A stretch of 64,000 bases of DNA from Clarkia xantiana subsp. parviflora (Eukaryota; Streptophyta; Magnoliopsida; Myrtales; Onagraceae): contig JAPTYO010000010.1 in NCBI GenBank assembly GCA_036873135.1, forward strand, positions 26,467,772 to 26,531,771, written 5' to 3'. This document shows, one piece after another, positions 48,720 to 60,459 of the stretch (position 1 is its first letter; each line of letters starts with the position of its first letter). Position numbers and translations under genes: made by a program. A model generated the notes under the pieces. That model was not told where the DNA came from, did no database searches, and saw nothing but the letters and a program-made list of their open reading frames with translations.

Positions 48720-49510
48720 CAGTGGTTCACAATGTAGAGACAACACGGCCTGATTGTTATGACTGGCAAATTATACTACTCAAAATTCCGGGAATAGTGT
48801 AAGGTGATGATTCTGCCCCTTGTAGCCTTCTTTCTTTCCGCCAAAAGAATGCTCTCGGTTTTACATTGTCCTTGATTGTAGATTGTCTCTAATTGTTACA
48901 ACCAGGTCTTGAGGGCAAGAACTGCATCGCAGATGAACATTACTTATCAACCTTTTTGAATGTGAGGAATTTAGTTTCCTTCATCATTTCCATTGTCACA
49001 CTCTGTATATCCTAAAATTTTGAGACAAAATCGTCTTATACTGTTGTGTGTAGATGGTTGACCCCAAAAGTGTCTCGATGTGGTCAGTAACACATGTTGA
49101 CTGGTCCAAGAGGAAGTGGCACCCCAAGTCAGGACGTCAATTTTGAGCTCTCAGGAATATCACGGTTCGTATATTACTATGATTTGCACTCGATTACATC
49201 AAGTTTGAAAATACCGATTGATTTGCTATTTTCAGGTATTAATATTATGATTTGCAAGGGAACTGTGATTCATGATAAAGAGTTTTTGCTGTTGGTCAAA
49301 CCCATAATCAGATCCTGCCTGTGAATGTTTAACCATTGAGTACAATCCAAAACACTAAATCCATCTGCTTAAGTGAATTGATTTTTGCAGACCCTAAAAC
49401 CAAGGCATGGTTGGAACATCACAAGCATCATGTATTCGGGTTCCCGACTCTCATTAGATTCAGTTGGGGTACCTGCACTCCATTCTTCAAAGTTCAAACA
49501 ATCTGTTGAA
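48720..49510 (+). pseudogene. RNASEH2A: Decayed ribonuclease H2 subunit A (RNase HII-type) fragment
   Basis: Seen: after a TTTTTGCAG acceptor, 49391-49480 reads (D)[18 protein letters not shown] and then [15 protein letters not shown], the conserved C-terminal region of plant RNase H2A. A one-base shift then restores SVEVSW, which also fits the family. Upstream at 48737-48786 a decayed stretch ends KIPGI and aligns with the dimension and pattern of the VDTVG...FPGI region. A GSGTPS stretch at 49110-49130 may be the GSGYP motif. Known: RNase H2A is the catalytic subunit that removes ribonucleotides from DNA. The catalytic N-terminal exons are missing and frames are broken, so it is a pseudogene fragment. 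Confidence 0.72.
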
Positions 49511-49713
49511 GTCTCATGGCTAGTCCCCTTCCCCCATTTATTTTCTGTGCAAAAATATTTTATTTTTTTGTCAGTTCTGCATGAAGAAGTACTTATGATG
49601 TACATGGTTCTAGGGTCTGCAAAAATCAATTCACTTAAGCATATGGATTTAGTGTTTTGGATTGTACTCAATGGTTAAACATTCACAGCCAGAATCTGAT
49701 TATGGATTTTGAT
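49298..49713. repeat. Large inverted repeat enclosing the RNase H2A exon fragment
   Basis: Left arm about 49298-49396 and right arm about 49611-49713 are near-perfect complements: TTTAACCATTGAGTACAATC on the left, GATTGTACTCAATGGTTAAA on the right, and the arms reach to TTTTTGCAGACCCT/AGGGTCTGCAAAAA. The loop is about 215 bases and holds most of the exon. The arm includes the exon's own splice acceptor, so it is an inverted duplication of the intron-exon junction. Confidence 0.9.
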
Positions 49714-50741
49714 CTGTTTTATGGGTTCTTAAGTAATGAATATGGATGGTGTTTGGTTTGGTTGCAGCATGAAAAGGTTTGTTGTGGCTTTTAAGAAAAT
49801 TCTGCTTATAATTCTTGCTTAAGAATGTTGTTAGTTTTACGTATTCCTGGAAGATGATTGTTGAGCTACGAAGAACTGTTGCTTTAATCAATAACGACAA
49901 TATTTAAGTGCCGCTAACAATATTTAAAAATGTTTTATATTTTAAATAAGTTGTGCTAACACCTATGGAAACAATTATAAATTTGTTGTTTTGTTGGACT
50001 GCATTATTTTTCACCTCAGTAAACGTTGAAATAAGAACTCTTACCCAAATAGACTTGCAGAAGTAGCATGCTTTTTCTATGTAGAGGCAAAAAAATCAAC
50101 TTTTTAAGAGGAAGTTACTGTTTTCTAAATGTGATCTGTTATTTGTAATGAACGTTTGATTCCCATTATACATTTTGACATTAGCAATGTGTTAGTTTGA
50201 CTGAATTTATATAGAGCCTCATGTAGCCTTTCCATGCTGAAATGTGTTCATTTGTTTGTTAAGACTTTGATCTCTAACATCTCAGCTAAACATCCACATA
50301 CTGGTGTATCAACAAATTGTTTCTCTGACTTTCTAGTGTATCAACAAATTGTTTTATCTTCATTAAACCAGTATAGTCCCTTAAAATATGTGATTTAGGT
50401 GGCTCCGAAGAGATGCGATAATTAAGACATCCCATCATGGCCCTAGTGGGTAGGTATCCAAGCCAGTTGGATTAACTCCCTAGTACGTCTTCTTTCCTTC
50501 GTTTTTGTCCGAGTTAGGTCGGTGCCCTCAGTGATATGTTATCGATGCCCTGTTCGTTAGAGTTCACGGGTCGTTGCCCCTAGTTTAGTTATTCGTGGAA
50601 GATGGACTGATGATGGTCACGTGTTTTCAGATTTGGCACGTGTAGGGGGAGATATCCATCAATATATATACAAACTACATATTACTAATTCATACAAACT
50701 ACATATTTTCTAATTCAATATTAATGCATATATATTGTAGT
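49714..50741. other. Intergenic, no gene recognised
   Basis: A GC-richer stretch at 50,400-50,650 (around GTCGGTGCCCTCAGTG and GGGTCGTTGCCCC) may be a diverged repeat. No frame or RNA is supported. Confidence 0.4.
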
Positions 50742-51422
50742 GGCGGATGCAGGTATTTTGACAATAGGGGACATATGTTGGAAAAAAATGTGGTTAAATT
50801 TTTAATTATCGTAAAAATAATGGTCGAAAATTTCATAAATTCATTTTATTTATTAATCTGTAAAACATTACGCAGATTGATAATAAAATAAATGGTTAAT
50901 TACCAAACTGTTAGCTCATATTTGAGCACTATGACAAATTGCTACCTAGATATTTTTTTTTTTACAATTTGCTAGTTTAGGTTTCACTTATTGGACAAAC
51001 TGATAGTTGAAGTTTGTTTTTTATTTTTTACAAATTATCATATCAGATTTCGCTTAGTGGACAATATACTAGCTCATGTTTCCTTTTGTGGACAATTTGC
51101 TAGTTCGGGTTCGTTTTTTGGACAATTTACTATCTATCAAATTGTACACAAATCAAAACTAGAGCTAACAAACTCTGTACAAAGTGAAACCTGAGCTACC
51201 AAATTATCCGAACAAAAAAAAACCAGCTAGTCATTTATCCCCAAAGCGTAACCTGAGATAACAATTTGTACAAAAAAATTTCAACTAACAATTTGTCTGG
51301 GTGTTCAAATGTGAGCTTGCAATTTACAAAATGATTTTGGTAAAAATAATTTAGTCCCTTTCGTAAAAAAACATAAAAATGAGACAAAATGTCCCCCTTT
51401 CTTAACTATGCGTCGGCCCTTG
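50742..51422. mobile_element. Inverted-repeat element with internal palindromic tandem repeats
   Basis: Outer ends AGTGGCGGATGCAGG (left) and CTATGCGTCGGCCCTTGG (right, complement AAGGGCCGACGCATAG) look like diverged inverted termini. Each is followed inwards by a GGGGACAT/ATGTCCCC-type block. Inside, 50,890-51,350 holds units of about 37 bases around GACAATTTGCTAGTTCGGG, in one orientation on the left and the opposite on the right. No target duplication was identified. Confidence 0.6.
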
Positions 51423-52171
51423 GTATATATATGATTTTATTAATAAATATACTTTATATATTATATAAAATGTGTTTTTACCAGGATAAAAAATAATAAT
51501 TCAACAATATATATTTCTCCAATATTTTTTTTTATATTAATATAGCTATTATTATACAATAAGTGTATATAAATATTTTTGTATATAAAATAATAATGGA
51601 AGTTTTTAATTTTCTTAAACATATACATATAAACATATTTGTCTAAGAAAATTGCTGTTAAGTTTTATAAAGTAAAATTTTATTCAAGAGTAGTTTAGAG
51701 TTTATAAAGAGTTAAACAATGACATTTTTTTTCTTTAAAAAAATATTTTAGACAGCAGTACCTATCTGTTTAAAAAAATGTATTTCAAATAGTAGCTCTT
51801 TGGAAAAAAATATATTTTAGACGTGTGTTACCAAATATTATAGATTGGAAATGCATATCGTACCATTCCAATCTAACTACGTCACTAAAGTGCTGATCGT
51901 GAAATATCTTTCCATTCTCACGATCAGTCGAGATAGAACCTCTAACTCATATTACAAGACCATATAGTCCATATTACATGGTTGTGCCAAATACTAAACT
52001 ATATATTAGCCCCATCATTGTAATAATTATTGACTTATACACTATTTGCTTAGGTTCACTCGGCCCGATACCGAGAAAGCACGTGGGCTGGGCTTTGTGT
52101 CTTGTGAAGAGCAGTAGATTCCACGGCCCAGTTCGTACAAACCAATAGAATCTTCATAATTTCAGATTGTC
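51423..52171. other. AT-rich intergenic DNA
   Basis: Two successive hairpins at 51842-51876 (AGATTGGAAATG...CATTCCAATCT) and 51892-51926 (CTGATCGTGA...TCACGATCAG) are the only structure seen. No gene. Confidence 0.45.
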
Positions 52172-52182
52172 GTCCCACACCG
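52172..52182 (+). promoter_or_regulatory. Upstream sequence element (USE) of the U6 locus
   Basis: GTCCCACACCG matches the plant snRNA USE (RTCCCACATCG) with one change. It begins 66 bases before the RNA start, a normal place for U6. The TATA box expected near -30 is poor (TTAATACA near 52208). Confidence 0.75.
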
Positions 52183-52237
52183 ATAGTCTACAAGTCTTTC
52201 CACCTGTTAATACACAGGAACGAAGCAGAAACATATT

Positions 52238-52257
52238 GTTCCTTCGGGGACATCCGA

Positions 52258-52289
<32 letters not shown>

Positions 52290-52339
52290 GGCCCCTGCGC
52301 AAGGATGACACGCATAAATTGAGAAATGGTCTAAATTTT
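52238..52339 (+). ncRNA. U6: U6 spliceosomal snRNA copy
   Basis: Function of the family: catalytic core RNA of the spliceosome, transcribed by Pol III. Seen: full-length 102-base match including the ACAGAGA box (52273 region), the AGC triad, GGAACGATACAGAGAAGATT and the 3' stem region. It ends in a T6 run at 52336-52341, which would terminate Pol III. By eye four positions differ from the plant consensus, all C to T (near the 5' end, in CGCATAAA, in TTGAG and in GGTCTAAA). With the one-off USE and weak TATA, it may be a decaying or low-activity copy. The core catalytic bases are intact. Confidence 0.9.
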
Positions 52340-52611
52340 TTGGACCTTTTTGCCCCTACCTGAAATGACTTTCTTACCCCTTCCCTTTGATCCTTTTGGC
52401 TTTTGCCCTTATATATTTGGCTTTGGATTTACTTTATTACCCCTCGCCGTCTGTTACAAAAATACACGAAACTCAACTACCAATCAACCCGGATGATGCT
52501 GCTTTTGATTCCATAGCAACAACAAAGCGATTCTGCAAGTCACAGACCTTTCTCTTCCACTCCATCTTCCCTTATAAATCAACCTAAATTGGGCAGAGTT
52601 TTATTTTACAG

Positions 52612-53637
52612 GTATCAGTTGTCTCTTTCTCCGCATGCTGCAAAATCTTTGCCGTTGAGCTTTTCGGTCGTAGAATTTCGGGACTTCAGAAGTTGACCTC
52701 TCAGTTTGTGTCGCCGTATGCTCGATTTTCTTTCGATTATATGTGGGATATAATTGCTTCAGTAATTTTTCCTTTGATCCTTGTTTGCTGTTTTTCAACC
52801 CCTGAATTAGTAGAATCATGCTGCCAATTTGTGCTGTTTCTCTGTGTGTTTCGAAGTCAGTATTAGGTTTTTCAGGAGAGGTTGCTTAGAATTTTGAACC
52901 GTACTGTAGGTCTATGAGCTATTTGCTAAAAAAATTGAGCTTGGCACGATATGGGTCTGTACTTGGATTGAGTGGATGGGGCGCTTTGATTATCCCCAGA
53001 TCAGGAGCTTATGCTGCTCTTTTTACTCAAATTAGTATGATTTAAGGGGAAATGGTATTATTATTTTCTATTGTTCAGAGGGATAAAGTCAATGATTATG
53101 TGTTGTTCTTGTTGCTCAATGAACCTTTCCTTTTTGGGTGAAAGATGAGAGTTTGATTACCATTTCTTGAGATTGTGTATGAACCATACTGGGGCTATGA
53201 GCTATTTTCTAAGAATTTTGAGCTTGGCTCGATTTGGGTATGTAAACTTGCATTTTGTGGAAGGGACGCTTTGCCGGACCTGGGTATAATAGGATTGAGT
53301 GGAAGGCCTGGAACACACTTCCCAAAAAAAAAATTAATTTTGATTTGTAAGTTCTTATTATGTCAAGATCAGGAACTTATGCTGCCTTTTTTTTTTACTC
53401 TAATTAGTATGATTTAAGGGGAAATAGAATTTGTATGTTATCTTGTTTTAGAGTGAGAAAATCAATGATGATATTTTGTTCTTGTTGTTAAATGAACCTT
53501 TGCTTTTGGCTGGATGAAAGATGAGACTTTGATTACCATTTCTTGAAATTATGTTGTATGAGAAAAGGCTCATTCTTTGGCCTTGTTTTTTTGTATTGTT
53601 TGTCTGACTCGGTGTCTTTCTGAGTTTGTATCTGCAG
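52612..53637 (+). other. Probable 5'-UTR intron of the saposin-B gene
   Basis: CAG/GTATCA at 52611/52612 and TCTGCAG at 53631-53637 frame an AT-rich interval that ends five bases before the ATG. A CT-rich leader lies upstream at 52540-52611. Within it, a segment near 52,900-53,170 (GAGCTATTT..TTGAGCTTGGC) is repeated diverged at 53,175-53,530. Inferred, no transcript evidence. Confidence 0.6.
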
Positions 53638-53642
53638 GTAAC

Positions 53643-55876
53643 ATGATCATGAAGGCATTTGTTTTTCTTGTTGTTTTGAGTGCTATTGGCACCTCTTGTG
53701 CCAGACAACCACCACTGAATCTGGAAGGTATTTTTCCAAAATTCCTGTCCCTCATGCATATGATTACTGTCTTAAAGTTAATTGTTAGAAGCTTATTTAT
53801 TTTATTGAAACATACCATAAACGTAAGGATTATAAAACCCCCTAAAATATATTCTATAGATATTATATAGATATTATTTCCATGATATTATTAAGGTTAA
53901 GAACCTAAAAACAGTCCAACTAATGTTTCTAACCGCGGACCCGGATTTAAAATGTTGATATTCATTGTCCCAATTATCAGATTGATTAATTTCCACTTTT
54001 TTCGACTAATATTTGTGTTAAAATTAACATTTTAAGCATCAAAGACATGTTATTTTGCACTTTTTCCGAAGTATCAGATTTGTTGCTCATGGTTTAGGAT
54101 TACTTGATGCTTAAAAAATATATTTTTGTTCCGTCAATTTTAAGAGAAAATGTGGAAATTCAACAATCTTATAGATGAATGACACGCCAAATATCAACAT
54201 TTTAAATACGTGACATTGATTAGCAACATAGCCAATAATTGGGACTGTTTTTAGGTTCTTAACCCATATTATCAACACTATTATTATTTTCCTAATATAG
54301 ATGATCTTGTATCACAATTATTTATTATTGAGATGTTATGTATATGAAGCCTTTGTTCTAAAGTCTAAGACTGATTCTGCTTCTTATATGCAACTTATTA
54401 AGTATCAAAAGTGCTATATTTCTTATTCTTCTTCTTTCAGCCATGAAGTATGTGAATGAGGGAAGTGGCAGTGGGGCATTGTGCACCTTGTGTGAAGAGT
54501 ATGCCTCATATGCTCTTGCTTACGTTGCTGAGGAGAAAACCCAGGCACAGTTCATTGACCTTCTACACAATAGCTGCTCCCAGCTCCGCTCACTGGAAAC
54601 CGAGGTTTTCTCTCCTTTTTCTGTTTGTAGTTCTTGAAAAGCACTGCAAGAAAGGTTTTTGCTTTTTACCGATTTCCAATTGCTTTTCTAATGAATTCTT
54701 TTACGTTTCTGCTGATTTTACCATGCAGTGCATCAATCTAGTGGATTACTACACTCCTCTGTTCTTCGCGGAGGTTGCTGATGCTCAACCCGAAGAATTC
54801 TGTGAAAAAGTAAACCTCTGCCAAGAGGTGGCAACTACTGTATCATCGACTCAAGCCCCGGAAAATGGCTGTGAAATTTGTCAAAATGCTGTTTCAGAGG
54901 TGTTGGAGAAACTGAAAGATCCTGACACAGAGGTATTTTTTGTGCCTAACAATAGTGTACAATGAACATTGTTGTTGATCAAGATTTTAATCATAGAATG
55001 CAGGGTTAAGAACTTAAATGCAGTCACAATTATAGGTCATGTTGCTAATCACTATCCCCGAGTTAAAATGTTTATAACTTTATATTCGTTGTCCGAACTA
55101 TCAGATTGGTTGATTTTCACTTTTTTTCTCTTAAAAGTTAAAATTGACGAAACAAAAACATGTTTTCTAAGCATTAAATAACCCTTAAACCACGAGTAAC
55201 AAATATAATACTTCGAAAAACTGGAAAACAACATGTTTTTGGTGTTTTCTTTTGGCTGTTTAAAACATCAATTTTAACCCAAAATCAGTTGGAAAAAGTG
55301 GAAAACAAAAAATCTAATAGTTGGGACACCGAATATCAACATTTTAAATTTGGGGATAGCCATTAACAACATGACCTACAGTTGAAACTATTTTTAGGTT
55401 CAGGGTTCAGATCCCGATTTTGAGAACATTGAATATGCACGAATTCGTATCTGCAAAGAACTTGATGCAACTGTAGTAGAATAATAATCTGTTCACTAAT
55501 TATTGTTGCCTTATTCCTTCTACTGCAGATTGAGATCATTCGGCTGCTATTGAAGGCTTGTGATTCTACTGGGGACAGCAAGAAAAAGGTGATTCTTTTG
55601 CATCTTCGGTTTCTTGATCGAACCCCGCTTCTGTGGTTTTGTTAATTTGAATCAGACAACTTTTGTTGTTCAATTGAGGTAATTAGATAAAGATTGGTGT
55701 TTTGATGTTTAGTCAATGTTCTGGTGCAGTGCAAGAGGATGGTTTTCGAGTACGGCCCTCTAATTATCTCCAAAATGGAGAAGTTTCTGGAAACATCCAA
55801 TGTCTGCAACACTATTCATGCTTGCGACCACTCCACAGTTGCTGTCAAAGAAGCATCTGCTCTCGCCGACTCGTAA
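53643..55876 (+). CDS. Secreted/vacuolar protein with two saposin-B domains, five exons
   Basis: Exons 53643-53727, 54441-54604, 54729-54932, 55529-55588 and 55730-55876 join with GT-AG borders to 219 residues. Residues 1-20 form a signal peptide (MIMKAFVFLVVLSAIGTSCA). Domain 1 has the six saposin cysteines at 43, 46, 74, 84, 108 and 114; domain 2 at 131, 134, 162, 172, 197 and 203. The spacing is the standard C-x2-C...C...C...C-x5-C pattern for both. Known: saposin-B folds are four- or five-helix bundles that bind and extract membrane lipids; plant members with two tandem domains are mainly uncharacterised lysosome/vacuole-directed homologs of prosaposin. The introns hold two foldback elements (53894-54265 and 55003-55401), which leave the exons intact. 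No linked aspartic protease part is present, unlike plant-specific inserts. Confidence 0.95.
53894..54265. mobile_element. MULE-type foldback element in saposin-gene intron 1
   Basis: A 372-bp hairpin starts AGGTTAAGAACCTAAAAACA and ends TTTTTAGGTTCTTAACCC. Flanks ATATTATTA (53885-53893) and ATATTATCA (54266-54274) form a 9-bp duplication with one mismatch, as in Mutator insertions. No coding capacity. Confidence 0.85.
55003..55401. mobile_element. Foldback element in saposin-gene intron 3
   Basis: Same family as 53894-54265: starts GGGTTAAGAAC, and carries GTCATGTTGCTAATC mirrored by GATTAACAACATGAC-like sequence near 55355-55380, ending TTTTTAGGTTC. The terminal ACCC is lost, and no target duplication is visible. 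Confidence 0.75.
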
Positions 55877-56276
55877 AAGCCGAGACAATTGACCGATTGT
55901 TGTTGTTGTTGTCTATATGTAGTCTATCAATCTGTCCAAATACTGATTCTGTATTTGATGTATACATAGAAAACCACAAAATGGCTTGGCTTGTGTTGTG
56001 ACCACTTCATGGTTTGGTTAATGTTGCTGGTATAATAAATTTGTGCTTTAAATCAATGAGCATAAAAGTTGTAATATTTCCTCAGCAAAGAACAGTAACC
56101 ATCTATAGTAGCCCTTACTTGTTCAACAAAATATCATTTTTCTTTACCAAAAGAAACAAATTATTAATCACCAGAATTTAGAAAACGGTTGAGTGTCGAG
56201 TTCAAAATACAAGAGAATGTCTCATTAATACAAGAGACTATTAGTAGTAAAGTAATACTACAAAGTGTGGAACTTA
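55877..56276. other. 3' flank of the saposin gene
   Basis: The 3' UTR probably runs to about 56,060 (AATAAATTTG near 56034 is a possible polyadenylation signal). No other gene seen. Confidence 0.5.
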
Positions 56277-56778
56277 GAGCATACACAATGGTATTCCTTA
56301 GACATGTGTTTTACATATTTTTTTTACGTAAAAGGGGTAAAAACGTACTACAATGGTTTTACATAGCATTCTTTAAAAGTGGGACCAACCTACTTTTATG
56401 AAACCTATTCCTTACATTTAAGGAATGTACTATGTATTACGTAACTAATATTTAATTATAAATTAATTCATTTATAATTAATATTAATATTTTATTAGTT
56501 GTTGTTGGAAAATTTAATAAGAAAATATATTTAAGTAATATGTTTAAGTAATACGATTGTAGAGAAAATTTTGTTTACGTATATCTTAACTTTACGTATT
56601 ACTTAAAGTGTACATGAATGTCTACATGACAGCTTTAAAGCATACAATTTATGTAAAAACATTTTGGAGAAAATTTTGTTTACGTATATCTTAACTTTAC
56701 GTATTACTTAAAGTGTACATGAATGTCTACATGACAGCTTTAAAGCATACAATTTATGTAAAAACATTTTGGATGCTC
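56277..56778. mobile_element. PIF/Harbinger (Tourist-type) MITE with internal duplication
   Basis: Ends GAGCATACACAATGG and CATTTTGGATGCTC are inverted repeats of the GAGCATCCACAATG type, with TTA on both sides (56274-56276 and 56779-56781), the target duplication of PIF/Harbinger elements. Inside, a 105-bp unit (56562-56666) is repeated almost exactly at 56667-56771. Confidence 0.85.
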
Positions 56779-56781
56779 TTA

Positions 56782-57243
56782 TAGTTAAAGTTCGTCCCAC
56801 TATTTAATGTCGAAGCACTCTTAGTTATACATTTTGGACAGGCAATTTAAGTAAAAACTCACTCTGTTGCAGAATCAGTTTCTGAATTATTCATCATCAT
56901 CTTTATCATGGAGCTAGCTCTTCATAATAATAATAATTGCAGAAAATAAACAAGTATGTTTTTGCTTGTAAACCAAGGCAAGACAAGTAACTTCTAATTG
57001 GTCACTCCAATAATATCTTTCTCTTTCAACGCGCATTAACCGCGATCGGCTTTCGCATCCAAAGGACGTCAAATCAAATTCATGCAGTAATATAAAAATG
57101 TCTCCTTTATCATCTTTGTAAATGAAATTTCATAACTTGCTTGAATCGTAAAAGTATACAAGAATAATCTCCGGCCTACTAAGATAGATCCTAGTCCAAC
57201 AAAGATGACAATACAGATAATTCCGTCCTGTTGGAAAGAGATT
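56782..57243. other. 3' flank of the GNAT gene
   Basis: No gene; the minus-strand acetyltransferase 3' UTR lies in its right part. Confidence 0.5.
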
Positions 57244-60147
<2,904 letters not shown>

Positions 60148-60459
60148 TTTCTGGCTGTGGTTCTTCTTGGATTTGGCACAGATATGGAGTATACTTGGCA
60201 ACACTAGGCCCCGGGAGGCACAGTTAATTTTGTCTGCATTTTCAGGGTCCACGTCCGACCAGAGAGACGGCGAGGAGGATAACTTTGGTAAAGCAAATCG
60301 AATAAAATTGGCTGTAGCCTGGTGTTTGGTTTGGGTCCATGAGTTAGTTTTCCGTGTTTGATTGATTTGTGCTTTAACTAAGTGGTCCAAAACCAATCGA
60401 GCTGTGTTACTTCTTACTTGCACATTTTCAGTTTTATTAAGAAAAAATATTAGCATTTT

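Noticed and set aside
54443..54965. 169-codon frame across saposin exons 2 and 3
   Set aside because: It runs through an intron in a shifted frame in exon 2; the spliced model restores all twelve saposin cysteines.
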